In this document: one piece after another, positions 10,526-19,484 of the stretch | Position numbering within the stretch: position 1 is the stretch's first letter | Layout: each line of letters opens with the position of its first letter | Source of the DNA: Rhodovulum tesquicola | GTDB lineage: Bacteria; Pseudomonadota; Alphaproteobacteria; Rhodobacterales; Rhodobacteraceae | Assembly (NCBI RefSeq): GCF_024128855.1 | Contig: NZ_JAMYDV010000001.1 | Span: 166,972-230,971, forward strand | Direction: 5' to 3' | Length of the DNA stretch: 64,000 nucleotides | Position numbers and translations under genes: made by a program | The notes under the pieces: generated by a model | Database searches by the model: none | Told to the model about the DNA's origin: nothing | What the model saw: the letters and a program-made list of their open reading frames with translations, nothing else

Positions 10526-11678
10526 GGACTGGCAGGCGGGCGGCTTCGGGCTTTATGTCCACTGGCCGTTCTGCCTGTCGAAATGCCCCTATTGCGACTT
10601 CAACTCCCATGTCGCGGCCAGCATCGACATGGGCGAATGGCAACGCGCCTACCTGTCCGAGATCCGCCGCATCGGCGCAGAAACCGGCTCGCGCACGCTG
10701 AACAGCGTCTTTTTCGGCGGCGGCACGCCCAGCCTGATGGCACCCGACCTGGTGGCCGCGATCCTGGACACCGTGCGCGCGACATGGCCCTGCGCGAACG
10801 ACATGGAAGTGACGCTGGAGGCCAATCCCGGCTCGGTCGAGGCGGGCCGGTTCGCCGGCTATCGCGATGCGGGCGTGAGCCGGGTATCGCTGGGCGTGCA
10901 GGCACTGAACGATGCCGATCTGCACCGCCTGGGCCGGTTGCACTCTGCCGCCGAGGCGCGCGCCGCCTTCGACATCGCGCGCAGCACGTTCGAGCGGGTG
11001 AGTTTCGACCTGATCTATGCAAGGCAGGACCAGACTCTGGCCGATTGGCAGGCGGAACTTGGTCAGGCGCTGGCGATGGCCGTCGATCACCTGTCGCTTT
11101 ACCAGCTGACGATCGAGCCCGGCACGGCCTTCGGCGACCGGCACGCACGGGGCGGGCTGCGCGGCCTTCCCGATGACGACCGCGCCGCCGACATGTATCT
11201 GGCCACGCAGGAGATCTGCGCCGCCGCTGGCCTGCCCGCCTATGAGGTGTCGAACCACGCCCGCCCCGGCGCAGAGTCGCGCCACAACCTGATCTATTGG
11301 CGCTATGGCGATTATGCCGGGATCGGCCCCGGCGCCCATGGCCGCCTTACGTTGGACGGGCAGCGCTGGGCAACGGAAACACCACTTGCCCCGGCCGAGT
11401 GGCTGGACCGTGTGGCGCGCGACGGGCATGGCGAGGCGCCGCGGACAGCGCTTTCCCCGCAGGAACAGGCCACGGAATACCTCATGATGGGGATGCGGCT
11501 GACCGAGGGGCTATCCCTTGTGCGGTATCAGCGCCTTGCCGGGCAGCCGCTGGACGCCAGCCGGATCGCAGGGCTAGAGGCGCTTGGCCTGATCCGATGC
11601 GAGGGCGACCGCTTGCGGACCACAGATGCCGGTCGCGCGGTGCTGAACGCGGTGATCCGCGAGCTTCTGCCGGACTGA
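10515..11678 (+). CDS. hemW: Radical SAM heme chaperone HemW
   Basis: It is a radical SAM protein related to oxygen-independent coproporphyrinogen III oxidase. The family is now regarded as a heme chaperone and often misannotated as HemN. The CX3CX2C cluster motif FCLSKCPYCDFN sits about 20 residues in, followed by FFGGGTPSLM and LEANPGSVE, with a C-terminal HemN-type domain. The open frame extends back to 10440 inside rdgB, but that stretch is unlike the family. A TTG at 10515 gives MAAEDWQAGGFGLYVHWPF, the usual N-terminus, overlapping rdgB by 11 bases. The ribosome site is weak, so the exact start is uncertain. Confidence 0.92.
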   Translation: MAAEDWQAGGFGLYVHWPFCLSKCPYCDFNSHVAASIDMGEWQRAYLSEIRRIGAETGSRTLNSVFFGGGTPSLMAPDLVAAILDTVRATWPCANDMEVTLEANPGSVEAGRFAGYRDAGVSRVSLGVQALNDADLHRLGRLHSAAEARAAFDIARSTFERVSFDLIYARQDQTLADWQAELGQALAMAVDHLSLYQLTIEPGTAFGDRHARGGLRGLPDDDRAADMYLATQEICAAAGLPAYEVSNHARPGAESRHNLIYWRYGDYAGIGPGAHGRLTLDGQRWATETPLAPAEWLDRVARDGHGEAPRTALSPQEQATEYLMMGMRLTEGLSLVRYQRLAGQPLDASRIAGLEALGLIRCEGDRLRTTDAGRAVLNAVIRELLPD

Positions 11679-11684
11679 CCTGCC

Positions 11685-12599
11685 CTAGCCGAAGTCGCTG
11701 CCGCGCGCGGAACTCAGCGCGCCGCAAAGCCGGTCCAGATCGTCGAGACTGCGATAGCCGATCACCAGCCGCCCCGAGCCGTCGGCGGAATGCTCGATCG
11801 AGACCTTCATCCCCAGATTGGCCGACAGATCCTGTTCCAGCGCGCGGGTATCGGCATCCTTTTCCGCCGCCCCGCCCGCCTTGCGCGGCGCGCTGGGCGG
11901 ATCGGCCGTGCGCTTGGCCAGTTTCTCGGTCTCGCGCACCGACAGCCCGCCCGCGATGACCTCTTGCGCCAGCCGCACCGGGTTTTCGGTGGTGATCAGC
12001 GCCCGCGCATGGCCCGCGCTCATCCGCCCATGACGAACATGGTCCAGCACCTCTTCGGGCAGTTGCAGCAGCCGCAACAGGTTGGCGATATGGCTGCGGC
12101 TCTTGCCCAGCGCCTCGGCCACCTTGTCCTGGGTGTGGCCGAACCGGTCCATCAGTTGGCGATAGCCCATCGCCTCTTCGACCGCGTTCAGGTCGGCGCG
12201 CTGGATATTCTCGATGATCGCGATTTCCAGCACCTCGATATCGTCGAGGTCGCGCACGATCACCGGAACCTCGTGGGTCTGCGCCATCTGGCAGGCCCGC
12301 CAGCGGCGTTCGCCCGCCACGATCTCGAATCGCCCCTCGGTCCGCTTGCTGGGGCGGACGATGAGGGGCTGAATTACACCCTTCTCGCGAATCGAGGCGG
12401 CGAGCTCCTGCAACGCCTCGTCCGAGAATTGCCGCCGCGGCTGGTCCGGATTCGGTTCCAGCAGGTCGAGCGTCACGATCTGGTCGGGCTTGCCGCGCGG
12501 CGCCTCGCCCCGCTCCGGCACGGGGTCGATCTGCACATCCGCCATCAGCGCCGACAGACCCCGGCCGAGGCCCCGCTTGCCCGTGTTCTTCAGGGTCAT
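11685..12599 (-). CDS. parB: Chromosome partitioning protein ParB
   Basis: ParB binds parS, spreads as a CTP-gated clamp, and is moved by ParA. The protein of about 304 residues has the N-terminal GLGRGLSALM patch (ParA-interacting region), the CTP-binding motif GERRWRA at about 97-103, the helix-turn-helix HTQDKVAEALGKSRSHIANLLRLL, and a C-terminal dimer domain. A TTG at 12605 is open, but GGGAGA would abut it directly. The ATG at 12599 lies 6 bases after that ribosome site and is preferred. Two perfect parS sites lie 1.4 and 3.3 kb away. It is 16 bases downstream of parA. Confidence 0.96.
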   Translation of the reverse strand: MTLKNTGKRGLGRGLSALMADVQIDPVPERGEAPRGKPDQIVTLDLLEPNPDQPRRQFSDEALQELAASIREKGVIQPLIVRPSKRTEGRFEIVAGERRWRACQMAQTHEVPVIVRDLDDIEVLEIAIIENIQRADLNAVEEAMGYRQLMDRFGHTQDKVAEALGKSRSHIANLLRLLQLPEEVLDHVRHGRMSAGHARALITTENPVRLAQEVIAGGLSVRETEKLAKRTADPPSAPRKAGGAAEKDADTRALEQDLSANLGMKVSIEHSADGSGRLVIGYRSLDDLDRLCGALSSARGSDFG

Positions 12600-12615
12600 C
12601 GGCAATCTCCCAACA

Positions 12616-13425
12616 TCATGCGGTTACCGCTGGTTTAAACCCCAATATCTCGCGTGCCAAGGCCCGGTAGGCCTGCGCGCCCTTGGACATGGGATCGTAG
12701 CTCAACACCGGCATCGAAAACGATGGCGCTTCACTCACCCGCACGTTCCGCGGAATCACGGTCTGGAATACCAGATCCCCCAGATAGGCCCGCGCGTCAT
12801 TCTCGACCTGCTGGGACAGGTTGTTGCGGCGGTCGGTCATTGTCATCACGACCCCCTCGATTCGCAGCGAGGGATTCGCGGTCTGGCGCAGCTCGCGAAT
12901 CGTCAGCATGAGTTGCGACAGCCCCTCGAGCGCGAAGAACTCGCTTTGCAGCGGCACCAGAACCGAATGCGCGGCAACCATCGCGTTCACCGTCAGCAGG
13001 TTCAGCGAGGGCGGGCAATCGATCAGCACGAAATCCAACCCATAGGCGTCGATCGCGGGCTGGCGCAACGCGTCATGCAGCAGGAAACTGCGCTTTTCAT
13101 TCGCGACCATCTCGATATCGGCCGAGCTGAGATCGGTGGTTCCGGGCGCGATCAACAGGCCGTCGATCTCGGTCTTCACCACGATCTGATCCAGCGGTGC
13201 CTCTTCCAGCAGCAGGTCATAGGTGGTGCGCGCGCGCTGTCCGGCCTCGATCCCCAGCCCGGTCGAGGCGTTGCCCTGCGGGTCGATATCGACGATCAGC
13301 GCCTTGCGGCCCTCTTCGACCAGCGCGGCGGCCAGGTTGATCGCGGTCGTGGTCTTGCCGACGCCGCCCTTCTGGTTGGCCACGGCAATGATCTTCGGGC
13401 CTTTGGGACGCGTCGGATCAGACAC
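12616..13425 (-). CDS. parA: Chromosome partitioning ATPase ParA
   Basis: It is the Walker-type ATPase that drives ParB-parS complexes. At 269 residues it shows the deviant Walker A motif KGGVGKTTTAINLAAAL at about residue 19, the ALIVDIDPQGNASTG segment, and FVLIDCPPSLNLLTVNA. Its start overlaps the 3' end of rsmG by 8 bases and parB follows, matching the conserved order rsmG-parA-parB beside alphaproteobacterial origins. Confidence 0.97.
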   Translation of the reverse strand: MSDPTRPKGPKIIAVANQKGGVGKTTTAINLAAALVEEGRKALIVDIDPQGNASTGLGIEAGQRARTTYDLLLEEAPLDQIVVKTEIDGLLIAPGTTDLSSADIEMVANEKRSFLLHDALRQPAIDAYGLDFVLIDCPPSLNLLTVNAMVAAHSVLVPLQSEFFALEGLSQLMLTIRELRQTANPSLRIEGVVMTMTDRRNNLSQQVENDARAYLGDLVFQTVIPRNVRVSEAPSFSMPVLSYDPMSKGAQAYRALAREILGFKPAVTA

Positions 13426-14038
13426 GGGCGATGCCTCCGATTTTCAGGATGACGGCCTGGGGGTCGGTCGTGCTGGGGATCTTCTGAACTTCGAACCGCC
13501 AGGATACAAGCGCCTCGTCCAGTTCTTCGTCATGGCGCGCGCCTTTGGGAAAAAGCGCGATCCCGCCATGCGCCAGATGCCGGTCGGCAAAGTCCAGAAG
13601 CTGGCTCAACGGCGCCAGGGCGCGTGCCGAGATCACGTCCGCCTGTCGCGATGGCACGGTCTCGATCCGGCTTGCGAAAACGGTCACATTATCAAGACCA
13701 AGCTCCTGCGCCGCCGTCCGCAGGAACACGGCCTTGCGCTGATCGCTTTCGATCAGGTCAACCGCCAGATCCGGCGCGCCTTGGGCGGCGAGGATCGCGA
13801 TGACCAGGCCGGGAAAGCCGCCGCCGCTGCCCAAGTCGGTCCAGCGTCGTGCGCCATTCGGTAAATGTCCGAAAAGCTGCGCGGAATCAACGATATGTCG
13901 GATTTCCAGAACGTCGAGCGTTGCGCGCGAAACCAGGTTGATCGCCGGGTTCCACTTCCGCAGCAGAGCAGCAAGGTGGTCAAGCCGGTCCGATGTTTCA
14001 CGTGAAACATCGGAAATCCCCCCGGGCGACGCCATCAT
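13418..14038 (-). CDS. rsmG: 16S rRNA (guanine527-N7)-methyltransferase RsmG (GidB)
   Basis: It methylates G527 of 16S rRNA using SAM. The 206 residues contain the SAM-binding loop [17 protein letters not shown] and [26 protein letters not shown]. Its ATG at 14038 overlaps the mnmG stop as ATGA. A second ATG follows at once. Codons for residues D10-S16 (DVSRETS) are formed by a perfect parS palindrome, so the N-terminus is shaped by a DNA site. Confidence 0.95.
   Translation of the reverse strand: MMASPGGISDVSRETSDRLDHLAALLRKWNPAINLVSRATLDVLEIRHIVDSAQLFGHLPNGARRWTDLGSGGGFPGLVIAILAAQGAPDLAVDLIESDQRKAVFLRTAAQELGLDNVTVFASRIETVPSRQADVISARALAPLSQLLDFADRHLAHGGIALFPKGARHDEELDEALVSWRFEVQKIPSTTDPQAVILKIGGIARV
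13991..14012. promoter_or_regulatory. parS centromere site 1 (inside rsmG)
   Basis: The 16-base parS consensus TGTTTCACGTGAAACA is present without mismatch at 13994-14009, extended by CGA/TCG to a perfect 22-base palindrome. It lies in the rsmG coding region, in the frame that reads VSRET, about 5.3 kb from the candidate origin and 0.6 kb from parA. ParB binding here is inferred from the consensus. Confidence 0.93.
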
Positions 14039-15900
14039 GCCGAGCGCCGGTCGATCTGCCGCAACCGGGCAAGGATCAGCGTCAGGGCGGCCGGTGTCAT
14101 CCCCTCGAGTCGCGCCGCCTGCGCCAGGGTTTCCGGTTGGGCCGCCATCAACTTGCCCTTCAACTCGTTCGACAACCCGTCGATCCGGTCATAGGGGAAA
14201 TCATTCGGCAAGGCATGCGCCTCGTCGCGCCGCATCGCCTGCACGTCCTGTTCCTGACGGCGGATGTAATTCGCATAAAGCGCGTCCCGCTCCAGCTGGG
14301 CCGCAACCTCTGCATCCACCGCTGCAAGGGATGGGTCCAGCGCCAGGAGATCCGCAAAGCGGACGTCAGGAAAGGCCAGCAGGTCGAAGCCGCTGCGCCG
14401 GTTTCCATCGGCATTCACCCTGATTCCGGCCGCCGATATCTCGCGCGGCGTGAGCGACATGGCGTCCAATTGTCCCCGCACCCGCGCCATCCGCTCCATC
14501 TTGTCAGCAAAGACCTGCGCGCGCTCTTCCCCGATGCACCCCAGTTCCAGACCCAGCGGGGTCAGCCGCTGATCGGCATTGTCGGCCCGCAAGGACAGCC
14601 GGAACTCGGCCCGCGAGGTGAACATCCGGTAGGGTTCGCTGACGCCGCGGGTCACGAGATCGTCGATCATCACGCCGATATAGCTGCTTGTCCGGGTGAA
14701 TTGCGCCGGGCCCTCGCCCCGCACATGGCGCGCAGCATTCAGCCCCGCGACCAGCCCCTGCGCCGCGGCCTCTTCATAGCCCGTGGTGCCGTTGATCTGC
14801 CCGGCAAGATACAGCCCCGGCACGTCGCGCAATTCCAGCGTGCTGCGCAGCGCGCGGGGATCGACATAATCATACTCGATCGCGTAACCGGGTTGCAGGA
14901 TCACCGCGTTCTCAAGCCCGGCGATGGAGCGGACATAGGCCTGCTGCACCTCTTCGGGGAGCGAGGTCGAGATACCGTTGGGATAGACGGTCGGATCGTC
15001 CAGCCCCTCGGGTTCGAGGAAGATCTGATGCGAGTCCTTCTCGGCGAACCGCACGATCTTGTCCTCGATCGAGGGGCAATAGCGCGGCCCGACCCCTTCG
15101 ATATGCCCCCCATACATCGCCGAGCGCGACAGGTTCTGCCGGATGATCTCATGCGTTTGCGCATTGGTGTGGGTGATACCGCAGGAGACTTGCGGCAGGC
15201 GCAGCTCTTTGGAAAGAAAAGAGAAAAGCACCGGCTCTTGGTCGCCGGGCTGACCCTCCAGACGATCCCAGTCAATCGTGCGGCCATCCAGGCGCGGCGG
15301 CGTGCCCGTCTTGAGCCGACCCAGCGGCAGGCCGAAACTGTCGATCCTTTCGGCCAATGGCACGGATGGACGGTCGCCCATCCGACCGCCCGGGACCTGC
15401 CGGTCGCCGATATGGATAACTCCGCGCAGGAAAGTGCCTGTGGTCAGAACGACCGCGCCCGCGGCGATCTCCGCCCCATCCGCAAGGCGGAGACCGACGA
15501 TCCGCCCGGCGGCTTCGATCAGGTCCGCAACCTCCGCCTCGAGAATCGTCAGGTTCGGCACGGCGGACAGCGCCGCCTGAACGGCCTCGCGATAGGCCCG
15601 CCGGTCAGCCTGGGCGCGTGGCCCCTGCACGGCCGGCCCCTTGCGGCGGTTCAACAGACGGAACTGGATGCCCGCGCGATCCGCGGCCTGTCCCATGATT
15701 CCGTCCAGCGCATCGACCTCGCGCACCAGATGGCCCTTGCCCAGCCCGCCGATCGCCGGATTGCAGGACATCACGCCAATCGCGTCGCGGCGCAGCGTGA
15801 TCAGCGCGACCCGGACGCCAAGGCGCGCGGCGGCATGGGCGGCCTCGGCCCCGGCATGACCGCCCCCCACGACAACGACATCGAAGTCGCAATGTTTCAC
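14035..15900 (-). CDS. mnmG: tRNA U34 carboxymethylaminomethyl synthesis FAD enzyme MnmG (GidA)
   Basis: With MnmE it builds the cmnm5 group on wobble U34. The protein of about 621 residues begins with the FAD-binding loop [22 protein letters not shown] and has [38 protein letters not shown] and [14 protein letters not shown] at 15909 would give [10 protein letters not shown], but GAGGAG at 15909-15914 is 8 bases from a GTG at 15900, giving [14 protein letters not shown] as in relatives. The 8-base spacer is the first half of a parS palindrome. The mnmE stop overlaps the ribosome site. Confidence 0.95.
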   Translation of the reverse strand: MKHCDFDVVVVGGGHAGAEAAHAAARLGVRVALITLRRDAIGVMSCNPAIGGLGKGHLVREVDALDGIMGQAADRAGIQFRLLNRRKGPAVQGPRAQADRRAYREAVQAALSAVPNLTILEAEVADLIEAAGRIVGLRLADGAEIAAGAVVLTTGTFLRGVIHIGDRQVPGGRMGDRPSVPLAERIDSFGLPLGRLKTGTPPRLDGRTIDWDRLEGQPGDQEPVLFSFLSKELRLPQVSCGITHTNAQTHEIIRQNLSRSAMYGGHIEGVGPRYCPSIEDKIVRFAEKDSHQIFLEPEGLDDPTVYPNGISTSLPEEVQQAYVRSIAGLENAVILQPGYAIEYDYVDPRALRSTLELRDVPGLYLAGQINGTTGYEEAAAQGLVAGLNAARHVRGEGPAQFTRTSSYIGVMIDDLVTRGVSEPYRMFTSRAEFRLSLRADNADQRLTPLGLELGCIGEERAQVFADKMERMARVRGQLDAMSLTPREISAAGIRVNADGNRRSGFDLLAFPDVRFADLLALDPSLAAVDAEVAAQLERDALYANYIRRQEQDVQAMRRDEAHALPNDFPYDRIDGLSNELKGKLMAAQPETLAQAARLEGMTPAALTLILARLRQIDRRSA

Positions 15901-15908
15901 GTGAAACA
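15893..15908. promoter_or_regulatory. parS centromere site 2 (at the mnmG start)
   Basis: A second exact TGTTTCACGTGAAACA. Its first half, read on the minus strand, is the spacer between the mnmG ribosome site and start, and the GTG start codon is the first three bases of the second half. It sits 5 bases past the mnmE stop and about 3.4 kb from the candidate origin. Confidence 0.93.
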
Positions 15909-15912
15909 CTCC

Positions 15913-17202
15913 TCACTTCCCCAGGCAGAACCGCGCGAAGATCTCGTCCAGCACCTGCTCCACATCGACACGGCCGACAAGGGAATCAAGAGCACGAATT
16001 GCACGGTGCAGATCCTCGGCGGCCAGTTCCGCCGCGTCCATCCCCAGCGATAGCCGATTCTGCGCCTCGGCAATAGATTCGCCTGCGCGAAGCATCGCCA
16101 GACGATGCCGCTCCCGCGTGGCGGTTTCGGCACGGGCCGCGCGGGTTTCGAGGAATGCGGTGATCCGCGCGACCAGATCGCCAACGCCCTCGCCCGTCTT
16201 GCCGGACACCGCGAACTGCCCAGCCCCGACCAGATCCGCCTTGCCCCGCACGACGATATCCCCGGGCGCCGGTTCCAACCCCTCGATGCGCCCGGCCTCG
16301 TCCAGGAGAAAGACACGCAGATCGGCACTCCGCGCCCGGGCAATCGCACGTTCGATTCCGATCGTCTCGACCGCATCGGCACTGTCGCGCAGCCCGGCCG
16401 TGTCGAGGATCGTCACGGGCAGGCCATTCAGGTCCATCCGAACCTCGATCACATCCCGCGTGGTTCCCGCATGTTCCGACGTGATCGCCGCCTCGCGTCC
16501 GGCCAGATGGTTCAGAAGCGTCGATTTTCCGGCATTCGGCGGACCGACGATGGCGACCTCGAACCCATCGCGGATGCGCTCGGCCGCTGCGACCCCGGCA
16601 ATTTCGGTGTTCAGCGAGCGGGCGACGCCTTGCAAGAGATCCGCCACTTCGGGCGTCACATCGACGGGCACATCCTCGTCTGCAAAGTCGATCACCGCCT
16701 CGAGCAAGGCCGCGGCCCGGATCAATGCCGCGCGCCAACCCTCCGCCTTTTCACCCAGCGCCCCGGACAGAACGCGCAAGGCCTGCCGCCGCTGCGCCTC
16801 GGTCTCGGCCTCCAGCAGATCGCCCAACCCTTCGACCTGGGCAAGATCGAGCACGCCGTTCTCCAGCGCACGGCGGGTGAATTCGCCAGGCTCGGCCATG
16901 CGCAGGCCATCCATTTCGCCCAATGTCCGCAACAGCGCGGTCACGGTCGCCGGGCTGCCATGGCAATGCAGTTCGACCACGTCTTCGCCGGTGAAACTGG
17001 CCCCCTTTTCGAAGCGCAGGACCAGCGCGCTATCCAGCACCTCGCCCTGCGCATCGACCAATCGGCGCAGCCCGGCCAGCCGCGCGGACGGCAGGGTCCC
17101 TGCCAGCGCGCGGGCCGCGTTCGGCGCCTGCGGACCGGAAACGCGGATGACGGCCACGCCGGCCTTTCCGCGCGCCGTCGCCAGAGCGAAGATCGTGTCC
17201 AT
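15913..17202 (-). CDS. mnmE: tRNA modification GTPase MnmE (TrmE)
   Basis: It is the GTPase and formyl-THF-binding partner of MnmG in U34 modification. The 429 residues have the N-terminal TrmE domain ([38 protein letters not shown]), the G domain with [28 protein letters not shown] and the RGKADL base-recognition loop, and the C-terminal FCLGK cysteine motif. It reads into mnmG with only 12 bases between the stop and the likely mnmG start. Confidence 0.97.
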   Translation of the reverse strand: MDTIFALATARGKAGVAVIRVSGPQAPNAARALAGTLPSARLAGLRRLVDAQGEVLDSALVLRFEKGASFTGEDVVELHCHGSPATVTALLRTLGEMDGLRMAEPGEFTRRALENGVLDLAQVEGLGDLLEAETEAQRRQALRVLSGALGEKAEGWRAALIRAAALLEAVIDFADEDVPVDVTPEVADLLQGVARSLNTEIAGVAAAERIRDGFEVAIVGPPNAGKSTLLNHLAGREAAITSEHAGTTRDVIEVRMDLNGLPVTILDTAGLRDSADAVETIGIERAIARARSADLRVFLLDEAGRIEGLEPAPGDIVVRGKADLVGAGQFAVSGKTGEGVGDLVARITAFLETRAARAETATRERHRLAMLRAGESIAEAQNRLSLGMDAAELAAEDLHRAIRALDSLVGRVDVEQVLDEIFARFCLGK

Positions 17203-17224
17203 TGGTCACCTCCGGGCGCAGCCC

Positions 17225-18496
17225 TCAGGTGTTCATCGAATCGAAGAATTCGGAATTGGTCTTGGTCTGCTTGAGCTTGGAGATCAGGAACTCGATGGCG
17301 TCGGTCGTGCCCATCGGGTTCAGGATACGCCGCAGAACGAAGGTCTTTTGCAGATCCTTCTGATCCACCAGAAGATCCTCTTTCCGCGTGCCGGATTTCA
17401 GGATGTCCATCGCCGGGAAGACGCGCTTGTCCGCCACCTTGCGGTCCAGAACGATCTCGCAGTTGCCGGTGCCCTTGAACTCTTCGAAGATCACCTCGTC
17501 CATGCGGCTACCGGTGTCGATCAGCGCCGTCGCGATGATGGTGAGCGACCCGCCCTCCTCGATATTGCGCGCGGCACCGAAGAACCGTTTCGGGCGTTGC
17601 AGGGCGTTGGCGTCCACACCACCGGTCAGCACCTTGCCTGAGGACGGCACCACGGTGTTGAACGCACGACCAAGTCTTGTGATCGAGTCCAGAAGGATAA
17701 CAACATCTCGCTTGTGCTCGACCAGACGCTTGGCCTTTTCGATCACCATCTCGGCCACCGCGACGTGACGTGTTGCAGGCTCGTCGAAGGTCGAGGAAAT
17801 GACCTCGCCCTTCACGGAACGCTGCATGTCGGTCACCTCTTCGGGGCGTTCGTCGATCAGCAGGACGATCAGATAGGTCTCGGGGTGGTTCGTCTCGATC
17901 GAATGGGCGATGTTCTGCAACAGCACCGTCTTGCCGGTGCGCGGCGGCGCAACGATCAGGGCGCGCTGACCCTTGCCGATGGGGGCCACCAGGTCGATGA
18001 TCCGGGCCGAGCGGTCCTTGATCGTCGGATCCTCGATTTCCATCTTCAGCCGCTCGTCGGGATAGAGCGGCGTCAGGTTGTCGAAGTTGATCTTGTGCCG
18101 CGCGCGGTCGGGATCCTCGAAATTGATGCGCGTGACCTTGGTGATCGCGAAATAGCGCTCGTTCTCGCGCGGAGCGACCATGACGCCATCGACCGTGTCG
18201 CCGGTGCGCAATGAATGCTGCCGGATCATGTCGGGCGAGACATAGATGTCGTCGGGACCGGGCAGATAGTTCGCCTCGGGCGAGCGCAGGAAGCCGAAGC
18301 CGTCCTGCAACACCTCGAGCACGCCCTGGCCCGAGATTTCCCACCCTTCCTCGGCACGCTCCTTCAGGATCGAGAACATCATCTCGCCCTTGCGCATCGT
18401 CGAGGCGTTCTCGATCTCCAGTTCCTCGGCCATGGCGAGGAGATCCTTGGGGCTCTTGGCCTTGAGATCGGCGAGGTTCAGGCTTTCCTGGGTCAT
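17225..18496 (-). CDS. rho: Transcription termination factor Rho
   Basis: It is the hexameric RNA helicase that ends untranslated transcripts. The 423-residue protein has the N-terminal Rho_N helices ([29 protein letters not shown]), the RNA-binding cold-shock-like domain ([15 protein letters not shown]), and the motor with [32 protein letters not shown] and the [30 protein letters not shown] loops. The frame stays open to 18607, but that extension is Arg/Pro-rich and unlike the family, so ATG 18496 is used. It lies between hemJ and mnmE. Confidence 0.97.
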   Translation of the reverse strand: MTQESLNLADLKAKSPKDLLAMAEELEIENASTMRKGEMMFSILKERAEEGWEISGQGVLEVLQDGFGFLRSPEANYLPGPDDIYVSPDMIRQHSLRTGDTVDGVMVAPRENERYFAITKVTRINFEDPDRARHKINFDNLTPLYPDERLKMEIEDPTIKDRSARIIDLVAPIGKGQRALIVAPPRTGKTVLLQNIAHSIETNHPETYLIVLLIDERPEEVTDMQRSVKGEVISSTFDEPATRHVAVAEMVIEKAKRLVEHKRDVVILLDSITRLGRAFNTVVPSSGKVLTGGVDANALQRPKRFFGAARNIEEGGSLTIIATALIDTGSRMDEVIFEEFKGTGNCEIVLDRKVADKRVFPAMDILKSGTRKEDLLVDQKDLQKTFVLRRILNPMGTTDAIEFLISKLKQTKTNSEFFDSMNT

Positions 18497-18611
18497 GGGA
18501 ATATCGCGACAGGGGCACCCGGAGGCGCGGCTTGCGGAAAAGGGGAATGCGCGTGGCCGGACGGCCCGCTGACCGACGTCAATAGAACCCGGACCGGCCC
18601 GAGTCAATCTT

Positions 18612-19061
18612 TCAGAATTTCAGGACCACCGCGAAGACGATCACGAGCATCAGAAGCGTCGGCACCTCGTTCATCATCCGGTAGCTGCGCCCGGTGCGCG
18701 TGTTGGTGCCCGCGAGGAATTCCTTGCGCCGCAGGCCCAGCCACATGTGGAACCAGGTCATCCCGATCACTGCCGCGCCCTTGGCATAGGGCCAGACCGA
18801 TCCCCAGTCGACGATGCCGGGCGTAAAGACCAGCGCAAGGCCGAACACCCAGACCAGGATGATCGAGGGATTCATGATGTAGCGGTAGAGCTTCATCTCC
18901 ATGACCTTGAAAACCTCGTCGGTCTCGCTGCCCACGGCTGCGCGTTCGACGTGATAGACGAAGATCCGGGGCAGGTAGAAAAGGCCGGCCATCCAGGTCA
19001 GCACCACGATGATGTGCAGCGACTTGGTCCAGGGATAGTAGGACGCCAGGAACTCGGCCAT
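18612..19061 (-). CDS. hemJ: Protoporphyrinogen IX oxidase HemJ
   Basis: HemJ is the membrane-bound, oxygen-independent-type oxidase of the penultimate heme step in many alphaproteobacteria. The 149 residues form about four membrane helices. His16 in [27 protein letters not shown], the segment [17 protein letters not shown] and [19 protein letters not shown] fit the family. It is the last gene before the candidate replication origin, the position that hemE occupies in Caulobacter. Confidence 0.93.
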   Translation of the reverse strand: MAEFLASYYPWTKSLHIIVVLTWMAGLFYLPRIFVYHVERAAVGSETDEVFKVMEMKLYRYIMNPSIILVWVFGLALVFTPGIVDWGSVWPYAKGAAVIGMTWFHMWLGLRRKEFLAGTNTRTGRSYRMMNEVPTLLMLVIVFAVVLKF

Positions 19062-19240
19062 TCTCTCACTCCAGCGCAGGATCCGATCGGGCCCCTTCTA
19101 AGGGAATAAGGAAAGAAAAGAAAAGATGATGTTTCTGTAGGGGCTGTGGGTTGTGGGGATTACCGATCCCTCCCCGACTCTGTCCACAGGGACACGGATG
19201 TTGAAAAGCGTGTTGGTATCTTCGGGACATCGGGGAGACA

Positions 19241-19285
19241 TGATAAAAACCAATCTTTAACAATACTTTAGATATAGTTAATCCG
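19241..19285. other. AT-rich segment, possible DNA-unwinding element
   Basis: 34 of 45 bases are A or T, unlike the GC-rich surroundings, and it sits inside the candidate origin. It contains TTAACAATACTTTAG, one base away from the CtrA full site TTAA-N7-TTAA. The unwinding role is inferred from composition and position only. Confidence 0.5.
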
Positions 19286-19352
19286 ATACGGATCTGTGGA
19301 TGTCGGGGGATTGTTCCGGTCGGGGCGAGTCCCTCACAGGACCGGGATGCGA

Positions 19353-19369
19353 CGATCCACCGTGGATCG
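19353..19369. repeat. Inverted repeat CGATCCAC-C-GTGGATCG in the origin region
   Basis: Two perfect 8-base arms flank a single central base. The arm core GTGGAT also occurs in GATCTGTGGATG at 19291-19302. It may be a protein-binding site of the origin or of the maf promoter. No T-run follows, so it is not a terminator. Confidence 0.6.
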
Positions 19370-19462
19370 ACAGGGCCCTTGGCTTGACTTTTTCCCGACC
19401 GACCGGCACCTCGGAGGCTCTGGGGCGGCTTGTTCCATCACATGCGAAAACCGTTCCTACGC

Positions 19463-19471
19463 TTTTCCACA
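19463..19471 (+). promoter_or_regulatory. DnaA box TTTTCCACA
   Basis: It matches the TTWTNCACA consensus exactly and lies 14 bases before the maf start codon at the right edge of the candidate origin. DnaA bound here could affect both initiation and maf transcription (inference). Confidence 0.6.
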
Positions 19472-19484
19472 GGGTTCTACCGAG

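Larger units (their letters stand above)
19062..19484. other. oriC: Candidate chromosomal replication origin (oriC)
   Basis: These 423 bases have no gene and separate a leftward block (parB to hemJ) from a rightward block (maf to dnaQ). Contents: a segment at 19241-19285 that is about 76% A+T in otherwise GC-rich DNA; a perfect DnaA box TTTTCCACA at 19463-19471; weaker CACA-core matches at 19180-19188 and, inverted, at 19295-19303; GANTC methylation sites at 19176-19180 and 19327-19331; a CtrA-like TTAA-N7-TTAG at 19257-19271; and an inverted repeat at 19353-19369. In Caulobacter the origin lies at the matching place between hemE and the maf-aroE-coaE genes. Function here is inferred. Confidence 0.78.

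Noticed and set aside
19296-19484. An N-terminal extension of Maf through the origin interval.
   Set aside because: The extra 63 codons resemble no Maf protein, and the region has origin features. ATG 19485 gives the usual N-terminus.
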